A stretch of 60,000 nt of DNA. It comes from Takakia lepidozioides. Taxonomy: Eukaryota; Streptophyta; Takakiopsida; Takakiales; Takakiaceae. Of the stretch, positions 21,990 through 32,770 are shown piece by piece. The stretch lies in contig CM060731.1 in NCBI GenBank assembly GCA_030704615.1, positions 59,998,756 through 60,058,755 of the forward strand, given 5' to 3'. The notes below the pieces were generated by a model. The model did not search any database. It saw nothing but the letters and a program-made list of their open reading frames with translations, and was not told the origin of the DNA. Numbering within the stretch: position 1 is the stretch's first letter; each line of letters begins with the position of its first letter. The position numbers and the translations under genes are program-made.

Positions 21990-22990
21990 AATGCCCATTA
22001 CCTGGCAACCACCTGACTCAGGGATTTGCTTATTAGACATTTTGGAGGCATGAGCACTGGGCTTGTTGCAAGTAGGGATTAAAGTATTCAAGTACTTGTA
22101 TGTGGAGAAGGATGAGATGGTTTGGCGTATTTCTATGCGCCACATCGCCTTGCTCACACACCAGTATCCTGAGTTGTTGCATCTCTCAGCAATTCAAGGG
22201 TATCAAAAGGCCTTGCCAGTAGACATTACCTTGCTGGGGGGGCGGATGATTTGGACGGCATGGTGCCATTGACTTGGTGATAGCTGGATGGCCTTGCCAA
22301 TGACACTCTCCCGCAGGTCATGGGAATGGCTTGCATGATGCACGATCGCATTTGTTTTGGGAGATGTTGAGAGTGTTGCGTGACTTGCAGACGAGGCAAG
22401 TGCAACCTCTAGCCTATATCTTGGAGAATGTTCCTCTCATGGGGGACTCTCGGGCCCGGGTTATGGCCAGTGTGCATCAGGTGCGGTCTTGGATTGGATC
22501 GGCGGTGCTATTGGATGCAGCAGTGGTGGGATCACGAGAGCATCGACCTCGATTGTGGTGGACCAATCATGCACCACCAGAGCTGCTCAAAAGAGCATAC
22601 GATTCCATTCAACGGCCACCCAATCTCACAGTTGAGGGCATTTTGGACCAAGGGAGGCAACCACAGAGGGTGCGATATGATGACCGTTCACCTCTAGCAG
22701 TGGTAAATTGAGTGGGGCAGCCACGTGCAGCCTTGCTTACGCTCATGAGCTTTCCCTCGTATCATGCTTTCGAGACAATGGTCCTGGGTTGATTTCGGAC
22801 AGTGTACTATAGCAATTGGTGGAGCCCAATGCGGATGTGCGAGAGTGGGCAATGGGATTTGCCACGGGCACTACAGTTGTGTCAGCTCTGTCAGAGGCAT
22901 CATGACGCCAGGTGTTGGGTCAGGCAATGGATCTCAATTGCTTGACATGGGTCTTTGGCTTGTGCATGGCTGAGCAACGGAGATTGCAAG
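21990..22990 (+). pseudogene. retrotransposon-borne C5 cytosine DNA methyltransferase (decayed)
   Basis: A plus-strand region with the ordered motifs of C5-DNA methyltransferases: a motif I/II-like stretch (LLQVGIKVFKYLYVEKDE, 22061-22115), PDITLL-like DITLL (about 22222), the catalytic Pro-Cys loop GWPCQ (22286-22300), GHGNGLHDARSHLFWEM (from about 22318), motif VI ENV (22424-22432), GSREHRPRLWW (motif VIII-like, about 22530) and a closing REWAMGFATGTT (about 22836), then RQVLGQAM (motif X-like). These enzymes methylate cytosine carbon 5 through the PCQ cysteine. A TGA follows GWPCQ and at least two frameshifts occur, so this copy is dead. It lies in a gypsy fragment ending at 23250. Gypsy elements carrying such enzymes have been described in charophyte algae. 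Confidence 0.75.
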
Positions 22991-23139
22991 CATTGGTGGC
23001 TACTTCTGCACTTCCATTGGATATTGTACCATCTCTCTTGATCTATTGACTTCAGATAGTGGGACTTGGACGATTGATGACCAAACGATGATCTTATTGG
23101 GATGGATACTTGTCAGCTATCTGGTGTTAGAGGGACCTA

Positions 23140-23250
23140 ATCACCGGCTAGGGGGGGGATTGTGGTATAGCTTTCTAGGATTGTGTGCTTAGATTGTGTG
23201 GTGGACAGCGATGTATGTTGTGGCACGATGCTTAGGTGCACGACATGTAG
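23140..23250 (+). repeat. polypurine tract and LTR start of the plus-strand gypsy element
   Basis: The sequence 'gagggacctaatcaccggct' then agggggggatt then TGTGGTATAGC is the plus-strand counterpart of 11384-11288. Similarity stops after about 85 bp of LTR, at GTGCACGACA. Confidence 0.7.
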
Positions 23251-24073
23251 AGTATATCCACCGTGGTTTGGACGATGCAGAAAAATTGCTCATTGGAGGA
23301 AATAAATATACACATTCATTGTTGTTTCAATTCACATTCCATGTCGTTAGTATCAATGTTTGTAATATTTTCTGAGATGAAGGTCCACATGCACTCATGC
23401 TGTCCCCATCTATGCAAGTTTGTCATAAGCAGTCGTACAATGGCCGAACAATACAGTTGAGTACACAACCACCCCTCGTCGTCACTTCAACAGACTACTT
23501 GGTTCTACTGTTAACTACTATTAGCAGACTACAATGGTCTCCGACAGTTTGACCAGTCTGCCGCGCAGTCTACTGACCGCTGAGCAGTCTGCTCGGCAGA
23601 GTGGATGGCAGTTTGGTGCATAGTGTATGTCGTTGCAGTTAGGCTCCGTGTTGAGGTGACTACGCTCGGTGGGAGTAGTTCGGTGGACAGTGCAGAAGAC
23701 CACCCAGTCTGTTCATACTGATGTCTGGTGGGGCGGAGTATTGAGCAAATTACGCAGTGTATTGAGCTAAGACTATTTTTGTGTTTGAATTAGCCAAAAT
23801 AGACAATAGACGTGTTAGTGTTCTTTTGAAGTGGTGCAGTCTGCTCAGTAGTCTGTTTGACAATTTGCACGGTCTGTTGAGCAGAGTGCCTAGTCTTCCA
23901 CAATTGGACGGTCCAGACTGTTAATGATGCAAACATGTATGCACACTCAAGCAGATTGTGGACCTTTATTTCTCTGCATGGAATATGATGGCATAACATT
24001 GTTTTGCTGTGTGAGTATGCTATCTACTTGGGTCCTGTAAAACGGTATGAAACCTTAGGAATTCTAGAGTATA
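23251..24073. other. MULE A spacer between gypsy region and transposase
   Basis: Non-coding. From 23490 to 23900 it holds mixed-orientation AGTCTGC and GCAGACT words like those in MULE B at 43930-44210 and 44900-45300. I find no trace of the Ulp1 exons that stand just before the corresponding spacer in MULE B. Confidence 0.5.
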
Positions 24074-25337
24074 TCAACGTCGCATGTGTTGGGCATACAC
24101 CCTATTGCGCGTTCTCCGCAAGGCTCTGGGTCGGGTTTTCCATGCTTCGACAAAATCCTTTTTCTTTTTCAGAAACATATTATTATTGTCCTCAACAGGT
24201 CGGAAAGGTTTTGCTGCACGAGGATGTAGCATCCCAGCAGCACTTTGGCCAGGATATCAATAAGCTGCCCTCTACAGATTCGAAGGCACGACAACACATG
24301 TGTCTCGAGGTACTTGTCATCACCCACAATACGAAGTATATCTGACCATTCTTCGGCCATAGTCAGTGGGACGTAGACAAGCTCCTCGGGGGGTGCGAAG
24401 TCACAATCATCCACAGGTCTGTCCATCGCACCAACCTCCCCGGGTGCAGTCGTGTCATCCAACATCAGATTATGCAATCCTCCATGTATGGTTCCGAGCA
24501 CCGTGCCACATGCACGCACTATGAGTCCATCCTGCAAGTCGGGATAAAGCAACTTCAGCACTTTCATTTGGTGTTTGCACAAATTGCCTTTCATTGCCCA
24601 TGGGCAAGTGCAAGAAGCCCAATCTAATCCAGGGTTGTAAACAATGTAGGTTGTGTCTGGGTGATTGCTGCTTAGCACATACGTTGGTTGTCCTTCCACC
24701 AACGGCAGAGTCACATTGCTCGCTGGAATGTCCCTGGCCGCTAGCACAAAGCTAGATATGTACTTTTCCTATTTGTCATTCCATATGAACCCATGCGTAC
24801 CAGTAGTGTATGAGCACACGGCCCGTGAGTTTCCATATTAGCCAATCGACTCTTTGACCAATCATTTGTCTTTCCCCATCCTTAGTCTAGCCTTCAAGTT
24901 TCCATGGTATCCCTCAATGCTAGCATTTGTGTCTTGACTGGCATGTGGAATATGACGAGCAGCAGTACACCACATTGCTATTTTAGGAGACCATTCCTTG
25001 TCGATGTACTTTAAAAATTCCCGGGCATTCCGATATTTCTTTCTCATGTCCCTGATTGTTTTGGCGACCCAGAGAAGCGTTTTTTTGGGATCGCTTGATC
25101 CACCTCTACAATATAGAGGTCTCCCATATCCTTCAACACGTTTGCTGCAGTGACGGGATCTTTGGTCTTCTGGCATGATTGCTTTACCCATGCCTTGTGG
25201 ACATGCCAAAGGCACAGGAAAATGAGGACTCCTTTGAAAGCAACCTTGCACATAACACATCCACATCAGGCACTTTAGAGGGAACCCCCCATTGTCGGTG
25301 GACACCAACCGAGTGTGCTGGAGACCTCCAATAGACT

Positions 25338-25830
25338 CCACACCAACCCCTAAACGGACTTGGTGGTAAGAAACTGCCTACGGGTCTGGCGGGCCGACTT
25401 CCCCTCCCAAGTCTGCCAACAGACCCATGAAGCGTGCCAGCAGACTCGCCCCCACGAGTCTTCTAGCGGACTCGGCCAGTTGAGTGTGCCAGCGGAGTAG
25501 CCCAAAGCAGACTCCACACCAACCCTTAAATGGACTTGGTGGTAAGACACTGCCTGCGGGTCTGGCGGGCCGACTTCCCCTCCCAAGTCTGCCAGCAGAC
25601 CCATGAAGCATGCCAGCGGACTTGGCCCCGCGAGTCTTCTGGCGGACTCGGCCCGTTGAGTGTGCCAGCGGACTCGCCCACGCGAGTCTGCCAGCGGACT
25701 TGGTCGGGCGAGTCAGACTCGCCCACACGAGTGTGCAAGCGGACTCTCCGAGTGGAGTCTGCCAGTGGACTCGCGCATGCGAGTCTGCCAGGGGAGTAGC
25801 CCAAAGCAGACTATGACGACACTTGCATGA
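25338..25830. repeat. intronic AGTCTGC/GCGGACT repeats with 174-bp duplication
   Basis: Two tandem copies of about 174 bp start with 'ccacaccaaccc' (25338 and about 25512), followed by dense 'gagtctgccagcggactcg' words to 25830. It sits at the same place in the transposase as the 46870-47690 intron of MULE B. Both consist of the same motif type. Confidence 0.75.
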
Positions 25831-26619
25831 CAGCGGACTTCGACAGTGGGTGTCTGTTGGGGTATGAGAGACTCACCTAATAGCGTTTATTTCAGTGTCC
25901 GCATCATCGACAATGAAGGCATTGGGTCGTCAGGTTGGCATATCTGTGTGGAGTCAGTCACGCAAGGCTGTCATCCACGGCACCATGTCTGTTGTCCTAT
26001 TCCTGGCGGATATGATGTATGCAACTGGTATACCGTTCAGCCACTCGTCAAAAACCATCAAGTGTATAATGGGAACTGTTCAGATGCACTATGTCACTAT
26101 GTCAATTGGTTCCAATATGCAACAACGTACGAACAACCGATGTGAAGAAATGGTAAGAGGGATGAATCATACCTTGTGTGATTTGTCCCGAAGGTTGCGT
26201 CGCATGCAACGATATGCACATGTCCCAATTCAAGCATTTTGCTTCTACCACTCAGTTTGAATGCCAATAGTGAATGTCAAATCTCCATCGTAATGCGCGA
26301 AGGTTGGCGCCAATGTTTCTTCTCGATAGAAGAAGACTGATGCGGGGTTCAGGGCTTTCCACATGCGGACGTTGTCGGCATCGTTGGCATGCTTTTTGAA
26401 CGTCTGTCACGCCCATTTCTCAGCCAGGTTGCGGACATTTTGCTCGAGGAGGAAATCATCATGTGTCCATGCATCTCCCAAACATGTGTTGTTCATGACG
26501 TGCTCCTTGTGTTCTATCATGATTTGTGCGACCATGAGGCCTCGGCACAAACACTCAACGACCCAGGCCCCGGGGAAGTCACTTCCAAAAATTTCCAACC
26601 GACGTGCAAAATAATATAT

Positions 26620-27420
26620 GGTGCAATTTATTCAGAAAATATAAATTTAGAAAATAATAAAAAGTACATTATATTGTGATCAGGGAATTTATATTAATAT
26701 AGGGTCTAAAATAATGATTTATTTAAAAAAAATTAAAATTACTATAAGGTTGAGATAATACGTATGAAAAATTCCAAAAATATATATATGTTCTTAGGGG
26801 AAAGATATAGATATTTGTATGTAGCTTACTAATAAAATGGTGGCTAGGTAGGATTCAAAAAATGAGAAGGAAGGCAGGGAGCAGGTGGGAGATATCGCGA
26901 CAGCCTATTGATCTCCTAAATAGACCAACCACACCAGTTATGGTGTTATTAAACTATTTCTCAAAATCTAGAGGACAATTTAAATTCAAATATGATCATA
27001 CCGACAACAAGTGAGTAGATGTAGACTCAATTATTAGTTCAGTCACTATGACTTTCGATACAGCGCAAAACGTTTATACTTTGAATGCTGATGATGCGAA
27101 TGCTTTAAATGAATTTATTTCAACCAAATAATACATTCATTTGTCTTTTAAAAAAAAATCTTTTATTATATTATTAATATATAGTGTCTAATATTTGTTT
27201 GCAACAAAAAATTATAATTAAAATTGCATGCCAAAAATTCATCATATTACAAAATTATGTAATTATAGGGTACTAAAAAATATCCAAAGTAACCCCCCTA
27301 CAAAATACCCATTTATCTCACGTGCCCTATACAAGTGATAAGGAGTGACTTCCCCGGGACCCAGGCTTTCAATTCCTTGCTAATGTGGGGTGCCTAGGCC
27401 GCCCGTGTGTTCCTGAACTC
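26620..27420. other. AT-rich insertion in the MULE A transposase
   Basis: Strongly AT-rich (for example 'aaattaaaattactataagg'), without coding potential or counterpart in MULE B, whose matching exon (48554-49066) is continuous. It separates the cysteine-rich N-terminal part from the following exon and is probably a secondary insertion. Confidence 0.5.
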
Positions 27421-28254
27421 TGCGGTCTTGCCATGGGAGGGTTTCCCTAGGGCATCCACATGCTCCATGTTGTTATAGTATGTGTAGACACAAATGTCCG
27501 GGACAAGATAAGATTGCTGCACTTTGAAACAACAGCTCGACATCCGAGCTTGTACGACTCTCCGTAGTCCGACTTCTTTCTTCTTGCGCCTTTATGCGGG
27601 TGTTTAGTGCCAACACCCACATCTGGTCCTCCACGCTTTTGTTTTGGATCCTCGACAGTTGCATTGACCGTGCGCTTGTCGTCAAGTCCGTAGCAACATT
27701 GATACCTGTCAAATGGATTCAAAATCTCAATCTATGGACTTATGGAAGCCACAGTCGGAGACAAATACAAATCAGAACAACAATGCGGTGAGATCCCTAA
27801 ACCACAATGAGGATGGTGCACACATGATACTGCACAAGAAGGTGTTCCCTTTGGGAGCTTTCCGCACTCCGGCGTTCACTTTACTGTGCACATGTACCCA
27901 ATACTGAGTGGGGTAGTCCTCCACACTCTACATGGACAAAGTCTGCAACTCTATCCCAAGGTATACAGGCATTTTTAACACGCACTTGCACCCCCCTAAA
28001 CCCATATTGTGTTTCACACTTCCAATGAAGGTCCTTATTGTTGAAAGGTCCTGGTTTTGGTATTTTGCAAACTTTGTCGAAGAGGGTGTATAAGCCGGCT
28101 CTCAAATTGCTGCATGTCGTCGGCTTCCGCTCCTACGTCCATGCCCTGTACAGTGCAGAACACATGCTTTAGAACCTGCAACGAAAGCGCCGCAGGACGA
28201 TGAAGAACGGGCACGAAGAAACATGACGCACGTTTACAGCTGGTGGCAGATGGT

Positions 28255-28543
28255 AGGCGGCAGAGATAAGGCGTGGCATGCTGCCCTAAATTGGAGGCTG
28301 CGATGGGATTTGTCCTGGACGGCCCAGATCTTGCGGGCAGGCGGACTAGCGGGAGCGGACCTGCTGCAACGGACTAGCCCCAGCGGACAAGCTGCCGCAG
28401 AGCGGCCGGTGGCAGCAGGGGCGAGTGTAGGCGACCGCTGGCCGCGGCGGGCGCGGGTGGGGGGCGCCTCTCGTCCGGATGACGGGCCCACCGTCCTTCT
28501 CGCACGCTTGCATTCATGACCCTATTATTGTAAAATGAGAAGC
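28255..28543 (-). repeat. MULE A right terminal inverted repeat
   Basis: Reverse complement of 4467-4755 with small indels; its end reads GCTTCTCATTTTACAATAAT on the minus strand, one base different from the left tip. Confidence 0.9.
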
Positions 28544-28553
28544 ATTACCTATC
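28544..28553. repeat. overlapping target duplications of MULE A (right) and MULE B (left)
   Basis: The ten bases ATTACCTATC between the two elements serve both. ATTACCTAT (28544-28552) matches 4458-4466 and TTACCTATC (28545-28553) matches 50386-50394. Confidence 0.93.
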
Positions 28554-28912
28554 GCCTCTCATTTTACAATAATTGGGGCATTATGGCGCACGCGCGAGTT
28601 GACCGGTGGGCCCCGCGCACGGTCCCCCCACCCGCCGCTGCGCGCGGTCGCCCACCTGCTGCCGCGGCCCCACCAGCCGCACCCCCAATCCAGCGCGGCC
28701 AGTCCGCCCGCCAGTCCGCTGCCCGTGAGTCTAGTTCCCCTCAATCCGCCAAACCGCCAGTCTGCTGTGCACACCAGTCCCCGCAAGTCCACCCAACAGT
28801 CCGCTGCGCCCGTCTGCTGCCCCCCAGTTTGCCAGTCTGCCAGTCCGCACCGGCCGAAGGATGTGGATCGTCCATTCTGAGAAACCCATCCGCGCCATCC
28901 ATGTTTAGGGCA
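28554..28912 (+). repeat. MULE B left terminal inverted repeat
   Basis: Starts GCCTCTCATTTTACAATAAT and pairs with 50027-50385. It is GC-rich and its inner half holds 'ccagtctgccagtccgc' words, so the AGTCTGC motif reaches into the terminal repeats themselves. Confidence 0.9.
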
Positions 28913-30983
28913 TGGAAGATCGTAACACCCTGCCACGAACTTGCCCACTCGTTCTTGTTGTCTCGTTCTTGCGGCTCTTTGTTGTCCAATGTTGCGGAGG
29001 TGACTTTGCACACATGCGGCTGTTGTTCTTATTTATGGCAATTTTAATGACGATGAAGGGTGTGCCTGAACGTGAGAGGGCTGGCGGGGCTCTACAGCCA
29101 CCATCGTGCATATGCTTCCACTATTTTTGCCTTATTTTTGTGCTGACGTGCTTATTTTTTAGGACGATATGGGGAAAAATTGCATGCGTTTACGGTTTGT
29201 GGTGTGTCTCCGAGTCTGAGCTCCTTCGTATGGAGCAGGAAACCATTGGTAACACGATAGCGGAAACCGCGGAAGCATATGCACGTGGGGGCGTGTATAC
29301 ATTGCAGAATTTATGTCTACCGATGAGACTGTTCAGGGGAGGACGTCTCTGCCACCACATGTCTGGGAACTGCGGAGAGTGTGAACGGAACAGGATCCAG
29401 TCCAAAGGTCCTCAAACATCCAGATGCACCTCCTGAAACATCACATCTCAACCACTACCGTCTCCTTAAAAACTGGACAATGGGAAAGAGACGTAGCTTG
29501 AGAGATGTGGATTCATGTTGCTTGTGAATGTTCAAGGTCCTTACGACTGCAAATGCGCGTGGATCAACAAGCTCTTCGACTGCGTCTTTGTCAATACTTT
29601 CTCTAAGCAGTGTGTTGTGCCATGAGTATGGGCATATGCAAGTCTGCTGGATGGATGAAATGCAACCACGACATGACGGCGACGCCAAGCGTGGTTCTGA
29701 TGGGATATCAGTCTGGTCTGTTGGACTGTTGGTCTGTAAGGATACAAGTCTGGTGTAGCGTGAGTCTGTTCTTCACTGGACTACTGGGCCGTCACTGCCT
29801 GCAGAATTCCGAAGTGTCTTTTTTCGTCTTATCCCCGAAGTGTCTTCTCTCGTCAGTCTGTTGAACCGTTGGTCAGCTGGAAGTCCGTCTCTTTGGATAT
29901 GAGTCCGTTTAACTACTACATTTTAATTATCCGCATTGCCGTGAGTCTGCTGAGCCGTCGGACTGTTGGTCTGTCCGTCTCTTCTGATATCAATCAGCTG
30001 GATTGTCACAAAGTCAGTCTACTGTGGCGCAAGTCTATTTGCGCTGGGTCTGTTGAGCCGTGATTATTATCACGTGTAAGTCTGCTGGACGCGGTTTACG
30101 GTTTACTTCCGTATCACCCGGCCATCTAGGGGATACTTTGTCTTTTGGGATATTAGTCTGTTAGAAATCAGTCTGTTGTCGCGCAAATTACTCTGCGCCA
30201 GTCTCTTCGTCAGTCTGTTGAACCTTCCGTCTGCTGGACTGTCCGTGCAGTGGCATACGAGTCTGTTGTTGCACAAGTTTGTTTGCAGTGGGTCTGTTCG
30301 GCCGTTATGTCATTAGGTTTAAGTCTGCTGGACGCAATTAATGCAGCGACGGCGGTAAGGAGGCCCAGTCACGTCGTGGCACGTCATCAGACTCCGCACT
30401 CGCCTTAGTCTCTTCGTCAGTCCGCTTAACCTCAGTCGTCAGTCTGTCCTTGCGGTGGCATATGAGTCTGTTGTGGAGGGTACAGGGTCTGCTCGGCCGT
30501 CTTTGTCATCAGGAGTAAGTCTGCTGGACTTGATGAATGCGACGACGGCAGACTGACGATAGTCCCACTCATCCCGTCTGCTGGACTGTCCGTGCAGTGG
30601 CATACCGCCAGCACGTTTGAGGGGTCTGCAACTATTTAATGCGATGGCGGCCAAAAAGGGGCGCCAGTGAAATCTCGCCACGTCACTCCGCACATGCAAG
30701 GTCCACTTCCCGTTGGACTTCTTTCGCATTGTTTTGTTTAGGGCCCGTCCACCTCCCATTGGTGCGAGCCCGCTCTCCTTTGTGCGTGTTAGGTTTTCGA
30801 GGCGCGGACAGTCGCGTGAGCACCAAATCGTCGCAACAACCGTCGCCTGTTGCCCGGTGAGCTTTCCTCTTTGTGCTTTGTGCTTTGGTTTCTTTCCATT
30901 CTCTTCTCCACTCTTCTCTGCTTTCTTATTCTTAGTCTGTCTGTCGCTCATTGCCGCTACATCTCTTGTCTGATTCTGTAGCC
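28913..30983. other. MULE B 5' region with dense AGTCTGCTGG repeats
   Basis: Upstream and leader of the accessory gene. Plus-strand words such as AGTCTGCTGGA, AGTCTGTTG and GTCTGCTCGGCCG recur from 29640 to 30620. 'ctacagccaccatcgtgca' near 29090 is conserved in A. The segment at 30880-30983 is pyrimidine-rich and ends 'tgattctgtag' before the ATG, a probable leader-intron acceptor. Confidence 0.55.
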
Positions 30984-31812
30984 ATGGAGGATGCTTGTGC
31001 AAAGGGTGGAGCAGACTGGTTGCATTTCATGCACAAGTCTAGGCTAAAGGAGCGAAGGTACTGGTACTCACTTGAGGAGTATGATGCGAAAATAGTCGAA
31101 GCATTCTTAGACCTCCGCGCAATCAAGCCTGTAGACTCCAACTGGCAGAAGGATAAGCTCCACTGTCCCTTCTGTAGTGAAATTATCAAGGACAAAGTGC
31201 AGCTAAACCGCCATTGTGTTGACACGGGTTGCAAAAACAAGCGCTATATCCAACCTGGCTTCAAGCCGTGGCCAGTTCAAAGTTCAATGAGGGTGGTGAA
31301 TGCGGCCACCGCCAGACTCCGTGGCGCAAACCCAAAGGCCCGCACTTTGGCGGAGGTGCACGCATGGTATGGGGTGGGTTCGGATGTTTCAATGCAAGAT
31401 GTGCATGACCTGACATTGCCATCGCCTGTGACTCCCAGAAAAAGGAAACTTAGTGATAGGGCCCAGAAGAAGGAAAGAGAAAAGGCTGCAAGGTCTGCTT
31501 GGGAGGCGAGGGCGAAATCTCAACAACAAACTCGTCCCCAAGGCAGTCGGGAAGTGTCACGGGCTGTACCAGGCAGACGGTCTACGCAGCAAACGCAGAC
31601 CATCAGTACTTCGAGTGAGAGCCAGTCTGCTGAGCCGTCTGCAGACATCATTCGAAATGATGAATTCGCAGGTCTGGGAGGTGTTTCATCTCCCATCGAC
31701 ATTGTCTTGCCTGACCAGTCGAGGGTTCACATGGACAAAGCCCAGTCGAAAGAGACTACCAGTGGAGTCTGTCCTGGCACATTGCGCCTCATACCATTTG
31801 GGCTTCTCCCAA
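30984..31812 (+). CDS. MULE B accessory gene, first coding exon with C2HC zinc finger
   Basis: ATG 30984 gives MEDACAKGGADW. At about residues 57-80 stands CPFCSEIIKDKVQLNRH followed by C and, five residues on, another C: a C-x2-C-x12-H finger of C2HC type that is also present in A. A Lys/Arg-rich stretch (RKRKLSDRAQKKEREK, about residues 162-177) could be a nuclear signal and coiled coil. Gln-Thr-Ser-rich sequence follows up to IRNDEF. The conserved block LRLIPFGLLP ends where a CACTA-like terminus interrupts the gene (31811). In A this block continues into PVYLPQDD, and the B equivalent (PMDDPDFF) is found inverted at about 40860. The exon is open throughout. Function unknown: probably a nuclear binding protein serving the transposon, or acting on host SUMO pathways given the downstream protease. 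Confidence 0.75.
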
Positions 31813-32770
31813 AACGGTTTTTTTAACGGCTCTTCTCACACATTTTGGTGTGAAAAGAGCCCGAGTTCACCCCCCCCCCCCCCCGGGTGTTAGGTTAACC
31901 CAGTCCTTTGCACCACATGTGAACTTTCTTGGTCCTGTGAAAAAAACCATCTCACGCCAAACTTGCACCTGATGTGGCAGTAGGTTTAGGTGGCTCTTTT
32001 GACGGATATTTTGACGGCCGTTTTGATTGGTCAGTTCAACTAGTATTTTGACTAAGTAATCTTAATGGTCTTTCTAAGGTACTTATTACACCTCGTTGCC
32101 ACCATGTCTGCCACATGTATGTCAAAGGGAATGCCACGTAATAGAGTCCATCAAAATTATTAAATAAATAATAGATATTAAGGGCTCTTCTTACGACTTC
32201 TCTCACACAGATTTAACACCAGGTTCAAATCGTGGTGTGAACACAATGACACTAGTGTGAATACTGTCACATCCACTGTTTTGTTCCTATTGGACGAAAA
32301 GTAAACAATTATTATTTATTGACAAATGCTAAAATAAATAGTCATATTATTATTATTGTTGTTGTTGTTGTTGTATATATATTCTTATAATAAATGGGAT
32401 AGAACCCCAAAAACCATTGGCTGCTTGATTTAATATTTAATATGTTATTATTTTAGAATTTTTATTTGTTTTGTTTCATTTAAACAAAAGCTTATTTAAA
32501 ACAGGGGATAATATTTGTATTATTAACCACATTCACCAGTAGTAATGTTATTAATATTAAATATAGCAAACAACCAGCAAAATACCACATTCATGTCTAT
32601 CACAAGGAAAATTTGGCTAGACGTGGGAAAATGAACTTGCCCTTGAACAAAGGGATCTTGTGATCATACATGAGAATAGCAAGAGCATCAATTCAAAAAA
32701 TACGGTTCACATGAGAAGAGCTGTTTTGTTCACCTGTCTCAGCAAACCCCAATCCATAAAGAAAACTAAA
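31812..32770. other. CACTA-like subterminal region, non-coding
   Basis: It has a poly-C run (31868-31885), the palindrome 'ctcttctcacac...gtgtgaaaagag' at 31834-31861, GTT and ATT microsatellites near 32350-32375, and AT-rich sequence. No coding frame is evident. Confidence 0.5.

Larger units (their letters stand above)
10420..23250. mobile_element. nested Ty3/gypsy region, two copies in opposite orientation
   Basis: Pol motifs in the order reverse transcriptase, RNase H, integrase on the minus strand (about 21610 down to 11625) identify a Ty3/gypsy element with its LTR at about 11370-10940. A second, plus-strand piece (about 21666-23250) carries a cytosine-methyltransferase region, the polypurine tract (ggctaggggggg) and the first 85 bp of an LTR. 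The two share sequence near 21612-21660 (minus) and 22908-22955 (plus), forming an inverted repeat. A plus-oriented partial LTR lies at about 10440-10850. The whole is therefore two related elements joined head to head with deletions, not one intact element. A 7-kb DNA transposon splits the minus-strand pol gene. I cannot fix the outer target duplication. Confidence 0.8.
24074..28142 (-). pseudogene. MULE A MuDR-type transposase with SWIM finger (decayed)
   Basis: The gene reads right to left from ATG 28142 (MDVGAEADD, preceded by a 'tgtacag' acceptor-like site as in B). Matching blocks: PKPGPFNNKDLHW (about 28050), YQCCYGLDDK (about 27690), an N-terminal cysteine-rich part, VIECLCRGL-type helix (about 26550), HYDGDLTFTIGIQTEW (about 26290), first catalytic Asp in VACDATFGTN (about 26200), second in AFIVDDADTEINAI (about 25905), the C-x2-H motif in LCLWHVHKAW (about 25200), catalytic Glu in TNASIEGYHGNLK (about 24920) and a SWIM zinc finger CTCPWAMKGNLCKH (about 24620-24580). 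Known role of the family: cut-and-paste transposition. Frameshifts near 28055, 27545, 26250, 25120 and 24220 plus stops near 25945 and 25930 disable it. An intron of tandem AGTCTGC sequence (25340-25830) splits the catalytic core. Confidence 0.88.
4467..28543. mobile_element. MULE A, Mutator-like DNA transposon of about 24 kb with nested insertions
   Basis: The element is bounded by near-identical terminal inverted repeats and a perfect 9-bp target duplication (ATTACCTAT). From left to right it holds a GC-rich terminal repeat, a plus-strand accessory gene remnant with a C2HC zinc finger (6219-9860), a nested Ty3/gypsy region with another transposon inside it (about 10420-23250), a short spacer rich in AGTCTGC-type motifs, and a minus-strand MuDR-type transposase (24074-28142). 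Its own sequence without the nested retroelements is about 11 kb. Compared with MULE B it lacks the Ulp1 protease exons, which would lie where the retroelement sits. Both genes carry frameshifts and stops, so it is defective. It abuts MULE B: its right target duplication overlaps B's left one. Confidence 0.9.

Noticed and set aside
28223-29047. Several long Ala/Arg/Pro-rich frames over the MULE terminal repeats
   Set aside because: They arise from the GC-rich inverted repeats, occur on both strands and stop at different places in the paired repeat.
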